NCBI GenBank assembly: GCA_914767885.1
Contig: CAJZBQ010000040.1
Coordinates: 62,001 to 126,000 of the forward strand
Direction: 5' to 3'
Source of the DNA: Blepharisma stoltei
Taxonomy: Eukaryota; Ciliophora; Heterotrichea; Heterotrichida; Blepharismidae
Length of the DNA: 64,000 bases
Shown: one piece after another, positions 33,553-47,825 of the stretch
Layout of the letters: each line of letters begins with the position of its first letter
Position numbering within the stretch: position 1 is the first letter of the stretch
Made by a program: the position numbers and the translations under genes
Notes under the pieces: model-generated
Told to the model about the DNA's origin: nothing
Seen by the model: the letters and a program-made list of their open reading frames with translations, nothing else
Database searches by the model: none

Positions 33553-35966
33553 ATGGCTGAAAGAGAAAGAACTATGTTTAACCTCGGCTCAAGCCAAACT
33601 CCAAGGGCAAACTTTTATGCTGAGCCAACTCAAAATCCTTTCCTCAGATCTGAGCGGCGCAATTTCTCCACAGCTGATCCCATAATTCCTATAGGCAGCC
33701 TCACCACAACCCCAACTTCCTCTGAGGAAGAAATTCTGCTTACTTTAAAAAGAACTCAAATGGAGCTTGGTCTAAGCCGAAATTTCGTTGATTTATACCA
33801 AAAAGCAATAGAATCCCGCTACATAATGAAAACAACTGAAGAAGAAAAACTGAGCTTGGCAAATGATGAATATTTTATTAGAGATTTAGACAACATGGTC
33901 TATAAAAGTGGAGGCAACAGAATCCCAAATTCGAAATGGAAAGAAAATATAACGAGATATATAGAAGTCAAAATAAACTCAGAAAGACCGAAAACGAAAG
34001 TTCCAAGCTCGTTTAGCGGCAGAGCTGATATAGCGGCAAACCAAATGGAAGATTTACAAGTGACAAAATCCCCAAGGTCAACTGCGCTATCAAGAGAACA
34101 AATTATAAATTCTCTGCCTGCGCCTTCTTCTTATGAAGCTGCTAATGAGTATGCTTCAGCTAAAAAAATAGTAGAAATCATTATTGATGACGTAAATAAC
34201 ACTAAAGATAGCCAAAACAGGAAATCAGTTATCCAGTTATATACAACGTATATAATAAACCATTTGCAAACTCAAGTGAGGACGAAAAAAGCTATACTTA
34301 ATGAGATATATAAGGATTAATTATATAAAAAATATTTTAATATATTTTTATACACCTATAATAATATATAGAGATTGCACAAATTCTTAATGGCCAGCTA
34401 GAAAAAGCTGGGAAAAGCCAAGACAATTTTGAAGAAGTTTTTAGAGCTGTTGAGTCTGATTGGATTGAAGAAGAATACGAAGAAAAATCGTCAAAAATTG
34501 TACCGAAGAAGAGAGCAGGAAAAGTAAAAGTTAGGTCTGGAAGGACAGGAGAAGAAGGAGAAGAGCAGGAAGGAGAAGAACAAAACAATAGAGAAATTTC
34601 AGAGCTAAGGGCAGCTATAGAACAGCAGGAAAGCAGCAAACTTCAAGCAGATAAAGAATACGAAACACTTAAATCTACACTAGATCAGGTTATTTATGAA
34701 AAAAATATTTTAGAAAAAAAATTACAAGATAGCGATTTATATATACAAAAAAAGCTTGACGAAAGCCGAAATTATGAGCAAGAGCATGAAGCATATATAA
34801 ACATACAAAAGAGGCATTTAGAGCTCCAAACCCAACTAAATGCCCAAGTGCAAGAGTCAGTGAATAAATCAAGAGAGCTGGAAACATTGAAAAAGCAATA
34901 TGACGCCCAAATAAAGAAGCAGGAAGAACTTTTTAGGGAAAATGTTAAAGAACTTAATGAATTGAGAAGCAAAAATTTAGATATTTCGTATCATAAAGGA
35001 ATGCATTTGGACATCCTGGAAGAAAATTTGGAGCTCCAAAAGAAATTAGAAGAAATTTATAGGAGCGGAAGGCCATCTCAAGAAATCAGCCAAAATACCA
35101 CAAGAATTGACAGTCTGGAAGGGGATAATTAAAATATGGCGTCACTCGAATTTTCTGGTCTCCTGACTGAAAATTCATCTGTTGCATATTTTGATTATGA
35201 GATTTGGTTTCCTCTGGTGAAATTATCCCAAAATATGCCAGGAAAGCAAGAGCCAGGTGGTTTTTCCTACCAGACTTCTGACCTTAGGGAATCGAATTTT
35301 CCAGAAGGATATCACCTACCTCACACTGTGGAAACTGGGACTTTTAGGGTGCGTGATAAACCCAAATAGGTGCCTGAGCTCAAAAAATAGTTGTCGAAGC
35401 CCAAACTTCAAGAATGACGTCCTCTTATGGTGATAAATTCAGAGGTGGCCACCCTTTGGGGGCCGGAGCAAAATGGCGCGAAATTCGCCCAAAAGTGGTG
35501 TTGGAGATAGCTGTTGCCGAGCAGCCTGACACAAACGTTAAACATTTATAGATTAATTAAGCTTAAGAGTCTGGAAAGGGATATTAAAGAGCTAGAAATA
35601 GAAAAAAGAGTCCTGAAAAGTAGGAACGAAGCCTTAGATAACGAGCTTAGCAGAGTTTTGCAGGTAAAAGAAGATATAAATGCCAGCATAATTGAAGGCT
35701 ATAAAAAAAGAAGTGAAAACCTTAACAAATTAGAAGACGAAATTATAGAAAGAGAAGAGAATTTAAGAGCCAGCGAGCAAGAATTAAAAGAAAAAGTCGA
35801 TGCTTTTGAAAGAGAATCAATGATTTTGAAGAGAAGCAGCCTCAGCGCATTTAAAAATGATCTCATTGGCGATTTCTCAGATTCTTATATCTGGTATATT
35901 GTGATCTGCCTGCTGTTTTTCACTGTTGGAATTTTTTTAGCTAATAAACAAGGATTCCAACAATAA
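33553..35966 (+). CDS. Tail-anchored coiled-coil protein
   Basis: 631 aa after removal of a 62 bp IES and the insert S7. A Ser/Pro/Thr-rich head is followed by a folded-looking region (residues ~55-250), an acidic stretch, then ~300 residues of heptad coiled coil (ELRAAIEQQESSKLQ..., LKSRNEALDNELSRVL...). A single membrane segment closes it (WYIVICLLFFTVGIFLA) with a nine-residue tail. This golgin- or tether-like build suggests an organelle-membrane tether. Family not identified. Confidence 0.72.
34307..34368. other. IES (62 bp)
   Basis: TA-bounded. Removal joins AILNEIEIAQILNGQL; the insert carries in-frame TAA. Confidence 0.8.
35128..35583 (+). mobile_element. Retroposon-like insertion S7
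   Basis: Flanked by 16 bp repeats AGTCTGGAAGGGGATA (35112-35127) and AGTCTGGAAAGGGATA (35568-35583). Begins ATTAAAATATGGCG and ends TTAAGCTTAAG. Removing 456 bp restores the coiled coil (RIDSLEGDIKELEIEK). This duplication does end in TA. Confidence 0.85.
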
Positions 35967-36112
35967 TTTAAGTTAATAATTGAGGGTTAAAGGGAATTTT
36001 AAATAAAAATATTAATTTATTGGAAAAATTGCCTTTATTTTAAAAATAAGGTCAAAGACTTAATTCTTCCATAATAAGTGTCTATGTGCCATATATTCAC
36101 TATAATTTCAAG

Positions 36113-39100
36113 ATGGCTCAAGCTTATCAGCTAGAAAGCACCTTGAAACACGGTGAAGAACTTCTTGAAAGCGGAAATGATGAAAGCGCTTTATTAGCGT
36201 TCCATGAAGGAATTACAAGCAAACGTCGTGGTTCTCAATTGACTTTTGACAAAATCATGGTATTACCTATATAGATCCACCATGTAGAGCTTTGTGCAAA
36301 GCTAGAAAACATCAAGTTCCTCAAAGAAGCCCTTCTAGTTTTTTATACATTTTTAGCCAAATTCGACTCCCACCTAATTTCCTATAAAAATGACCATATT
36401 TTTACTGCTAAATGTACCTATAAAAGTATAGAAATGCTGTCCAAAATATCACCCCACAGTCCTTACAAACAGTTTTAGAGCGTCTCCGCCAGAAAGCTGA
36501 GGCCAAGGTTGATCAGGCCTTACAAGATTACTCAGAAACCATTGACATTGGCGACTTAGAAGCTGAAGAACAGCCTGATAAACTATTACTGGCCTCCACA
36601 ATGCCAGTCCAGCACGAAAGAGAAAAAGCTGAAATCATCACAAACTCCTTAAAGTTCCTATGGGAGACCTATAAGCTCTGCTTAGACATCTTAAAAACAA
36701 ATGGAAAAATGGTGACGGCTTATAAAGACACAGCCATCCAAGCACTTGATTTTTGCTTCAGACATAAAAGGCATTTTGAGTGCAAGAGACTGTGTGAGAC
36801 TTTACGAGTCCATTTGCAAAATATTATAAAAAATCACAAAAATATGGCCACGACGCTAAACTATTATTTTTTATAATAATAAATATATTCATAATTATTA
36901 ATAGACAGTCCTAATATAATATAGAAAATAAAAATTGATTTCAGAATAATTAATTTTTATTTATAAGAGAAAGCATATATAAGCTTAGACGACGAAGAGA
37001 CCATCAGCAGCTTGATAAAAATCAGAGAAAAACAAATCGACGTCTGCATGGACCTCGACCTATGGCAAGAAGCTTTCAAAACAGCTGAAGACACCCACCA
37101 CCTTATGCAGTATAGAAAAAACCCACCAGCTTCTTTAGTAAGATACTGGGGTAGCTTAGCCCGAGTTTTTTGGAAAGCTGGCCACTATTTATTCCATGCC
37201 TATGCCCACTACCTCTGTTTAATTACTCATAGGAGACACAATAAAAGCTTCTCAGGAGAAAAAGATAAAAATATTTCCAGCTTAGTCGTCCTTGCCACTC
37301 TGGCAATTCCAACCTATAAACTAGCTGAAGATATTAACTCCATACAAGAAGAGTCCCAATTAAACCATGATTTAGCAATGAAGCTTGCTAGCATGCTAAA
37401 ATCCTCAGGAGTTTTATCAAGAGAACAGCTGATTCAGCTATTATTGACTAAAAACATTGTAGAAGGCGCATCAGATGAAGTAAAAGAGCTTTATTATTTA
37501 TTAGAAAATCAGTTTTTGCCACTCACACTTTCACATAAAGTGAAGCCTGTGCTGTCAAAACTTAAAGACAACCCTGAGCTCGCTATTTATATTCCGATCA
37601 TTGAAAGACTGCTTGTCGGGCGTGTCTTACTCCCCTTTAAATTGGAACAAAAAATCCTGTTCCAATTTAAAAGGAGTAATTTGTTTTAACATAAAATTTA
37701 TATTTAAAATTTTTCTTATAAAAAATGTCAAAAAATAAAAAATTCAATTGGATTTTAATTTATTTTTTTTGAAGAATTAATTTAAGAATGTAATCAATTT
37801 AGTTTGAAAACTGTTATAATAATTGCGCTTTTTATTCAAAATAAATTTTATAAAAATTCCTAGTTAGCATATACCCAAAAAATGGAATTTTACTATATTT
37901 TGTTCCAATTTAAAAGGGGAGTTAGGACAGCTAAGCAAATGCTACTCAAGCATGAAAGTTGATACTTTCTGCAAGATAATTGACTTTATTCCTTACGAAA
38001 CCCTTGAAGAGTACATCCTTGACATCGCCACAAATTCTTCCCTTTCTATAAAAATCGACTATATAAGGTCAGCCATTCTTTTTAAAGATAAATCTGAAAA
38101 GGCGAATCCAACCCAAAAATTGACTCAAATTAAAAAATATTCTCAAAAATATTAAAAACCTTTAAATATTTATTACTTTGCCTTTTCTTGGCAATTAGTA
38201 TGATTTATTATACTTACAAGAAAGCTATCTGGCAATCAAAAAAGACGATATTGCCGAAAAAAGAAAAAATTTGCACCATAATTGCTTTAAACAAGTAGAA
38301 GAAAGCTTAGCAAGAGACCAAGAAGAATTAATCAAAAAGAAAGAAGAAATGAATAAGATTTGGGTAACAAGAGAAGAAGATCAGAAAAACAAAGAAGACC
38401 AAGATAAAAAAGCTAAGGAAGAAGAAAAAGCTAAAATTGATAAAGATTTGAAAGAGAAGCAAAAGCAGGTAGAAATTGACATAAAATTGTCAAAATTGCA
38501 GCAGGAGAAAAAAGCGATTATTTTAGAAGAAATTTACCTGTGGATTTATAGAATCAAAGCACAAGGGTTTACACCAAAAGAAATGAATATTGATGGGAGG
38601 AGGCTTGATGATATGACTGATGATGAGTTAGTTGCCGTTGGGCCTGAAGCAATCCACAAGCTCTGCCTAAAACTGGTGGAAAAAGAAAAACGCGAAAAAG
38701 AACGCATCATGAACGAAGAACAAAAAAAGCTTGAATACTTCGAGCGTGCCAAAAGAGAAACCATCATCCCAATCCTCCTTGAGCAATGGGAAAAAAACAC
38801 TGACCAAGAAATCCAAACTAAAAAAAATATCCTCAGAGAAAGATATGAACATGACATTAACTTAAAAACGAAACTTGAAAGAGTAAAAGACCTCAAGCGC
38901 GATTTCATACAAAATGAAGAAAAAAGAGCCATGACTGTCTATTCTTTTTTAAATAAAATTAATTTTTTTTCTTAAAAAAAAAATTGAGAAAGCATTTAGG
39001 ATTTCTAGGATATGAAGCTCAGGTAGATGAATGGACTAAGAAAATGAAAGAAGCATATAAGAAAATAGCCGTTGAAGAAGCAGAAAGCAGGCTTATTAGT

Positions 39101-39745
39101 GATAAAAAGAAAAAAGAAGAGGATGAGAAAAAGAGAAAAGAAGATGAAGAAAGGCAAAAGAAAGCAGATGCCTTAAGAGCTGAAGAAATGAGAAGGGAGC
39201 AAGAAAGCAGAAAATATATACAAAAAGAAGGGTTCAGAAGGAATGAAGAGCCTGTACAGACTACTATTGGCTGGAGGAAAGAGGTAAAAGAAGAAGAAAA
39301 GACACAGCCAACAACAGCTACTGGACCACCAAAGAGGTTTACAAATTCTGGCAAGAAAGTTGAACCTGTCACCAAAGCACCTGAACAAGCTAAACCTGAG
39401 ATTGGCCCTACACAAAAAGTTGCTCAGGCTCCTCAAAGACCAATAGAAAGTAAGCCTATCACAAGGCCACCACCAGCCCAAGAAAGAAAAGAGCCAGAAT
39501 CAGGTCCTCGGCCTAAATCTTTTATTAAAATAATTTTTAAAAAAAATTTATTTATTTTTTTATATTTTCTAAAAAATAAAAAAATTAAATAATGGAGTAG
39601 GTTCTCGAACTCGAAAAAAAATGATCCTAAAAAAGCCGAAGAAACTAAAAGAGAAGAGCCTCCTAAAAGAAAGAAATCAGAACAAGAAGTCGATAACGAA
39701 GGATTCGTAACAGTTACCAAAGGAGCTAAGCCTCAGCATAAGTAA
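36113..39745 (+). CDS. EIF3A: Translation initiation factor eIF3 subunit a
   Basis: About 972 aa after one 15-nt intron and seven IESs; the total is divisible by three. Matches eIF3a throughout: ELCAKLENIKFLKEALLVFYRNAVQ near the N-terminus, SLKFLWETYKLCLDIL, DLWQEAFKTAEDTHHL, and SLVVLATLAIP leading into the PCI domain, then SIKIDYIRSAILF. The charged tail has the family hallmark KLEYFERAKRETIIP. It scaffolds eIF3 on the 40S subunit. An Arg-poor, Lys/Glu-rich tail ends GAKPQHK. Confidence 0.93.
36260..36274 (+). other. 15-nt intron in eIF3a gene
   Basis: GTATTACCTATATAG after codon 49. Splicing joins TFDKIM-IHHVELC. Confidence 0.88.
36344..36426. other. IES (83 bp)
   Basis: TAT-bounded. 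Removal joins EALLVFYRNAVQNITPQSL, matching the eIF3a spacing. Without removal the frame runs into a TAG. Confidence 0.88.
36862..36975. other. IES (114 bp)
   Basis: TAT-bounded, multiple of three with in-frame TAA. Removal joins MATTLNYISLDDEET. Confidence 0.82.
37627..37921. mobile_element. MITE-like IES, family B (copy in eIF3a)
   Basis: TTA-bounded, 295 bp. Left terminus CTCCCCTTTAAATTGGAAC folds onto GTTCCAATTTAAAAGGAG eight bases later; the right end repeats TTCCAATTTAAAAGGGGAG. Removal joins LLVGRVLGQLSKCYSS. Confidence 0.88.
38150..38210. other. IES (61 bp)
   Basis: TA-bounded. Removal joins KKYSQKYLQESYLAIKK in eIF3a. Confidence 0.8.
38940..39010. other. IES (71 bp)
   Basis: TAT-bounded. 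Removal joins EEKRAMTVYEAQVDEWTKK. The 23 bp alternative (TTA 38949 and 38972) is too short to be likely. Confidence 0.75.
39523..39597. other. IES (75 bp; 84 bp also possible)
   Basis: TA-bounded A/T-rich block in the eIF3a tail. Ends ambiguous between 39514 and 39523 on the left. Confidence 0.65.
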
Positions 39746-39805
39746 TTCTCATCATATCCTTTTCAATTAATTTCTAATAATTCCATATTTTCACACGTGT
39801 ATTAT

Positions 39806-41474
39806 ATGTGAAAACTTTTGTTTTTCTTTTCAGCTTATTTGTTAGCCCAAGCTGAAGAAAACTATTCTTTTTCCCATAAAGTGCCCATTTTTTTAGCTCT
39901 TTTTAATACTGTCTATTATATATCAAAGGTATATTACAAGCTTTTAAATGTGAACATTGACGCAAATGAACAAACAATCAGGCGAGCATTTAAAAAACTT
40001 GGCTTAAAATACCACCCAGACAAAAATGAAGACAATAAAGAAGAAGCTGAAAAAATGTTCATGAAAATTGCGAATGCTTATGAAGTTCTTATGGATTCAG
40101 AAAAAAGAGCGATTTATGACAAATATGGAGAAGCTGGTTTGAAAAAGCACCAAGAGCAAGAAAGCCAGAAAAAAGAGCAGCAAATCAGGTTTGGAGACAG
40201 GTATAATCAGTTTTTCGGAGGGAAAAAACAGAAATTGTTCGATGATAATAAGCCAAATCCTTATGAAAATACTGATGTAATAACTATTGATTTGGCTAAC
40301 ATCAATAAGCTGTTTAGGAGAAATGAAGTTTGGCTCATTAATTTTTTTTCAGCCCATAGCCAGGCTTGTGCAGAATTTAAGGACTTGTGGATTACAATGG
40401 CAGTAAAATTGGCTGGAATTATGCTTGATTAGGGCAATTACTATTAAATATTAAGGCTCATAATAAATTCTAGGATTTAGCATAAAAAAGTATATAAAAA
40501 TTGCAGCAATCGATTGTGAGGAAGAAGAAGAATTATGCGACGAATACAGCATTAAGTATTTTCCTTCAATTATGCTGTTTTCTGATAATACAGCAGAATA
40601 TCCTGAACTGTATAAAGGCGAAAAAACTCTTCAAGCCATGAGCGATTTTGCTATAAATAAAATGCAGAGCTTTGTGAGGCTGGTAAACACCAGAAATTTC
40701 CATGAATTTATTGAAGTTGACCCAAATGTCGCTAAAATTTTGATTTTTACTGATAGAAAAGTTACTTCTCCTCAGCTGAAAGCATTTTCCAAAGAATTCA
40801 AAGGAAAAGTAAATTTCGGAGAAATCAGGTCAACTGAAACTGAGCTTGTCAATAAATATAACGTCAATGAATTTCCGACACTTATTGGGCTAGATGAAGA
40901 AAGCGAGGTAGATAAGTTTAAAGGCGAACAAAAAAGAGAAGAAATTTTAAACTGGATTAATGGATTTATTGAGAAAAGCAAAAATCATGGCTCAAAAATA
41001 AGGGAGTTAAGTAGAAACTTATATATCACTGGGAAGTGCTCAAAATCTGATAAAAATTATTGCTTTTTATGGTTTATTGATAGGGAAAATAATGATGCAA
41101 AAAATATTTTGAAAACATTAGCGAATGATTTTGCAAATGACCAAATATTCTTATATAAGAAAAAAAATGGACGAATTAATTAGAAAAATACCTTTTCCAT
41201 TTAAAATAAGAAAATTGCTATTAATTAAAAAATAAATTCTACATATATTGGAATAGATTTTTACTGGGTTGACAAAAAAAGATATCCAGCCTTTGGTTTA
41301 GCATTTGAGGGGAAAATAGTCGCATACAGGCCTAAAAGAAAAAAATATGTCCAAATTGACTGTGAAGACTACAAGTGCCTACATGACAAACTATCTAACA
41401 TTTTATCAGGAGGGGGAGATTTTATCCATTTAGAATTTGTTCCTGAGCTTATTGAATCGCGTACAGAACTGTAA
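39806..41474 (+). CDS. ER DnaJ-thioredoxin-like co-chaperone
   Basis: 478 aa after three IESs. Codon 2 is UGA (Trp): MWKLLFFFSAYLLAQAEE, a signal peptide. A J-domain follows directly with HPD (YYKLLNVNIDANEQTIRRAF...KYHPDKN), then thioredoxin-like folds (WLINFFSAHSQACAEF...IKIAAIDCEEEEELC...YFPSIMLF; NKYNVNEFPTLIG). The CxxC is reduced to a single Cys (HSQAC), so redox activity is doubtful. Architecture recalls DNAJC10 or DNAJC16. Ends LIESRTEL, a weak ER-retention-like end. Confidence 0.85.
39863..39931. other. IES (69 bp), stopless and in frame
   Basis: TAT-bounded, length a multiple of three and no stop in frame, so it would be translated if kept. The J-domain start shows it must go: removal gives QAEENYYKLLNVN. 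Confidence 0.8.
40420..40492. other. IES (73 bp)
   Basis: TA-bounded. Removal joins VKLAGIIKIAAIDCEE in the thioredoxin-like fold. Confidence 0.85.
41154..41243. other. IES (90 bp)
   Basis: TAT-bounded, multiple of three with an in-frame TAG. Removal joins NDQIFLYIGIDFYWVDKK. Confidence 0.82.
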
Positions 41475-41749
41475 AAAGCCAAACTCTCATAATAAGCTCA
41501 TTAATAGTATTTATTTCCAAAAATAATTTTCTTATAAGTATCGTAAAATTCTTTTATTTTTAATATTAAAATTTTGAGTTTCTATTGGACAAATTATAGT
41601 AACCGCTATAGCCAAAACAAATTATAAATGGGATTAATTTAAGGATCTTATGAGTGCTTATCCTGCTATATAAAAAAATTCATAAAATTGAAATTGTATA
41701 GAAAATGCTGCTTAATTAGAAATATTTTTTCATTGGTACATTATATTAA

Positions 41750-42583
41750 ATGGGATCCACACAAGGTAAAGAAGAAGTAAATTGCATAATTCGCAAGACT
41801 TTAAATAAAACAGCCAAAGAAAAGCCTAAGCATAGAAGAATAGTGACATCACCAACTTCACCAAATAAAATTTCTCTTAAATTAGACCCACCTTCTCTAT
41901 TTCTTCCCAAAAACCACCAAGAAAAGCCAACACACGACAACTCCCAGTCCCAGCCAAAATTTTCTCACAATTATACTAAAAGCGAAAAAAATGCAATTTT
42001 GCCAGAAATAAAAGTAAGCCAAGTCTCATCCAAGGTAAATATAAGGTTTCATATAAGAAGCAGCAAAAAAATAAAGTCTCACCCTAATTCTAAAATAGGG
42101 TCTCCAAAAGAAACTTCTAATAAAAATCCAAATTTTGAAGAAGCCTTATTAAAATTTATGCACAAATCAGGCAATATCAATCCAGTATTTAAAGAATTAT
42201 ATGATAGTAACACAAAACAGTCTGATCCAAATATTTTAGGAAATTCAAGATTGTCTGGAGACGGCCAAACTTCGCCAGTTTTGAATAAAACGGCTTTAAA
42301 GAGCTTCTCCTCTAGCAAGCCTATAAAAAGCTATTCATTGCCTGCTGATATGCCAGAACAAAAAAAAGTAAAAATTTTTGATACTGGCTTGGAAAGTAAA
42401 AAATCATTAAATGTGGAAGCCAGAAATGAATTAGAAAATCCATCAATGATTTTTGATAACTTAGACTTACATAAAATATCACAAAGACGCAAATCATTAG
42501 AAATAAACGTAGAAGGAGAAATCATTAAACGTCGTAGAGGCTCTTTTCAAATAAATTTCATAGAAAGCACGGAAAAAGCATAA
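41750..42583 (+). CDS. Hypothetical Ser/Lys-rich protein with N-terminal MG
   Basis: 277 aa, uninterrupted. Starts MGSTQGKEEVNC, which could be N-myristoylated and palmitoylated. The rest is disordered (KIKSHPNSKIGSPKETSNKNP), with a basic PKA-like site near the C-terminus (KRRRGSFQI). No family recognised. Confidence 0.6.
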   Translation: MGSTQGKEEVNCIIRKTLNKTAKEKPKHRRIVTSPTSPNKISLKLDPPSLFLPKNHQEKPTHDNSQSQPKFSHNYTKSEKNAILPEIKVSQVSSKVNIRFHIRSSKKIKSHPNSKIGSPKETSNKNPNFEEALLKFMHKSGNINPVFKELYDSNTKQSDPNILGNSRLSGDGQTSPVLNKTALKSFSSSKPIKSYSLPADMPEQKKVKIFDTGLESKKSLNVEARNELENPSMIFDNLDLHKISQRRKSLEINVEGEIIKRRRGSFQINFIESTEKA

Positions 42584-42834
42584 GACGCCTTCCTTATATA
42601 ATATGCATCATTATCCTCACTATAAACATCAAGAAAAACTTACTGATGAGTGTTTTGGCTCACCAAAAACCCATTTTCTTAAACCAAAACTCCATTTTTG
42701 TTAACAATTTTGGTAAGCCAAAAGACTCCAAAGCCTATTCCTCTCTTAGCAAGTTTTTTTCACTGCTTATGGTGAGGCTAATGCTGTATAAAATATTATT
42801 GATTTTATTAATTATTCTGTTTCTCTGATTATAA

Positions 42835-45415
<2,581 letters not shown>

Positions 45416-45442
45416 CTTATTTTTATGGAAATTATTTTAAAT

Positions 45443-46452
45443 ATGTCTAAATATAGATCACCTTCGAAAGCAAGCTCAAAAATATCAGACCTTATGAGCT
45501 TTTTAGAAACCCAAGACCAAGATAGCAAGTTTTCTTATTTAGAAGAATTTTCCAACCCAGATCCGGATACTTTGTCAGCTTATAGCGAAACAAAAGCAAA
45601 AATAATGACTTTAAAAATCGAATTAGAAGAGTCTAATAAAAATATTGACTCTTTAAAAGCGGCAATAGAAAAATTAAAGCTGCAAAAAGAAGAAGCAGAA
45701 AAGGAATGGCAGACAGAAATGAGCCGGAAATTAGAAAGGCAAAGAGAAGAATATGAAGCAATTATTGAAAAAAACGTAAATTTCATTGAAAATTTGTTGC
45801 AAGAAAAAGCTCAAAGAGACCAGTTGATCAATGAGCTAAAGAAAAAAATTAAAGAAAATGAAGCAAGTTATATGAAAATTCTTTCAGAAAATGAAGAAAA
45901 GTACAAAAAAGAAATGAAAAAAGTCAAAGACAATTGAATCACACAAGAAAAACTCAGAAGAGAAAAATGAGAAAAAGAAAAAACACGAGAAATCAAAGAA
46001 ATGACTGCAAAAGGTTTAGAACCTGAAATCACAAAGCTAATCACAGATAATAAAAAAAACATTGAAGAGCGCGAAGAAACTCACAAGCGGCAGCTCAGAC
46101 AGCTAAGAGACGACCTAAAAGAAAAGCACCACGCTAAATTAAAAAAGCTTAAAGAGCAGCTTACCTATCCTTTTCTCCCTAAATAATCATTATTCCTATC
46201 CACCACTATTTTTTCAATATTTACTATAAAATTCCTTACCAATATGACGAAATCATAGAAAAAGAAAAAGAACTAAACAACCAAAAAATCCGCGAAATAA
46301 TTGAAGAAAAAGACATAGAACTGCAAAACATTAGGAGAAGATGAAGCGACGAGCTTATAGAAGAAAGGGCCAGAATGGATACCATTTTAAGAGAAGAAAT
46401 CAAAAGGTGGCAAGAAAAGGTAAGAGAAGCTGAAAATCGGAGTTTTAAATAA
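45443..46452 (+). CDS. CEP131/AZI1-like coiled-coil centrosomal protein
   Basis: 310 aa after one 77 bp IES. Mostly coiled coil with UGA read as Trp (VKDNWITQEKLRREKWEKEK, RRRWSDELIEER). The segment REIKEMTAKGLEPEITKLI matches the CEP131 signature (RIKELTVRGLEPEIQKLI), placing it with this centriolar-satellite and basal-body family. Much shorter than animal CEP131. The upstream ATG at 45425 lies only 9 nt after the AGPS stop; 45443 is the likelier start. Stop codons of this gene and epsilon-tubulin are 2 nt apart. Confidence 0.8.
46166..46242. other. IES (77 bp)
   Basis: TAT-bounded. Removal joins LKEQLTYDEIIEKEKE in the CEP131-like gene. Confidence 0.82.
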
Positions 46453-46454
46453 TT

Positions 46455-47825
46455 TTAAACTATCATTTTTAAACGAGAAAAGGTAGGCTCCTCAAGCTGC
46501 TGAGTGTTGGCGGTATATCTTTCCATTAGTTCTTCTAAGCTTGATAAGGATGAGCTGAATAAAGAACTGTCCATATACTGGGTATAGCTGCTGATAAAGG
46601 ATTTCTTTTTGTGGAGTTTTAAAAATCGCTGCTTAAGGCTGGAGAAATAAGAGTTTATAGAATTTCCATTGGAAAGCTTCAATGCGGATATAGGGATGTG
46701 GAGAGGGGATTCATTGTATAAGGCCAATTTGAAGTTTTCTGGATTTCAGCCGACCATTTTGTGGGAGTTTTTTAGCCGGTTTGTGTTTGCTTGGATATCG
46801 TAAATTGTAGCATTTCCTCTGAAGATTAATGCATTAGCCAAATAGACAGAATTTTTTGAGGAGAGTTTTATTATACAATTTCAGCTGATAATGTCCATAA
46901 TTATAATTAAAAAAATAATAATTTAGGGGACCTTTTTATCTCTATTTACCCCAAAACAATATAAACTATTTTCATCAGTAATTTCATTGAAAATCTGTAC
47001 TAGTGATTTATCATCATGAATATTGTTTATTATAGAGCTTATCGGTGCTTTAGCAGCAGAAACATATTGCAAATTCGGAAATGGGACTAAATTAGACGAA
47101 ATTTCTTTAAGACTCATCCCCAGCAGTCCTTGATATCTAATAGAGCACGTTAAATCTGATAAGTAGCTTGCAATTATATTATTCATCGTAATATAATTGG
47201 TGCTTGCATTAATTTCTGGGTTTCCTTCTGTATTTTTTTTAATTATGTCTAATAAAGCTTGGTTATCAATTTGATAAACACAATCAGCATATTCCGTCAT
47301 TTCTTTCATAGCTAAAACTGCGTTATAAGGCCCGACTTCATAAGAATTTTCAGGGAGAACTGAAAAATTAATGCGGAAAATCTCAGGGAAATGGTCAGAT
47401 AATAAATTCAGCAGAAAAGACCCAAGACCGCTACCAAGGCCTCCGCCTATGCTGTGAATTAATAAAAAATTGTCAAGGGATTCACATTGTTCAGCAATTG
47501 TTGTGATTTTGTCAAGAAACTCTTCTCCATGGCTTTGCCCTGATTGCAAGTATCCTTTAGCTCAATTGTGGCTGGCTTCTGGAATATCTGATATAATTGA
47601 ACTATATAAAGACCTTTGGTGGATTTCACTGCTGCTGGAAGAAAATAAAATTTTTTTAAAATCTGATAGAAAAGGATTTGCAGACTCATTGGATTTTCTT
47701 TCAGATTCTGTAGGGATTTCTAAAGGGTTATAAACAGCTCATTCTTGGATTATATTGTTGGTAAAAGCAGTCCCAATTTCATGCCCACATTTTCCTATTT
47801 CAAGTGATATAATTTCTTTGGGCAT
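46455..47825 (-). CDS. TUBE1: Epsilon-tubulin
   Basis: 431 aa after a 75 bp IES. Tubulin signature HSIGGGLGSGLGSFLL, where the second Gly-rich position is Leu instead of Thr. Epsilon-specific runs are FPEIFRINFSVLP, NAVLAMKEMTEYADCVYQIDN, MNNIIASYLSDLTCS, SLKEISSNLVPFPNLQY and VYLANALIFRGN. UGA is Trp in IIQEWAVYN and SHNWAKGY. Needed for triplet microtubules of basal bodies. The N-terminal ~90 residues are shorter and diverged. Confidence 0.9.
46872..46946. other. IES (~75 bp)
   Basis: TA-bounded near the C-terminal third of epsilon-tubulin. Removal joins NSLYCFGV(I)KLSSKNSVYL; 75 or 78 bp both fit. Confidence 0.68.

Noticed and set aside
38949-38971. 23 bp IES in eIF3a
   Set aside because: Too short compared with all others; the 71 bp TAT-bounded choice fits frame and length class.
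42646-42828. 60-codon ORF upstream of AGPS
   Set aside because: AT-rich, hydrophobic, no homology; probably upstream non-coding DNA.
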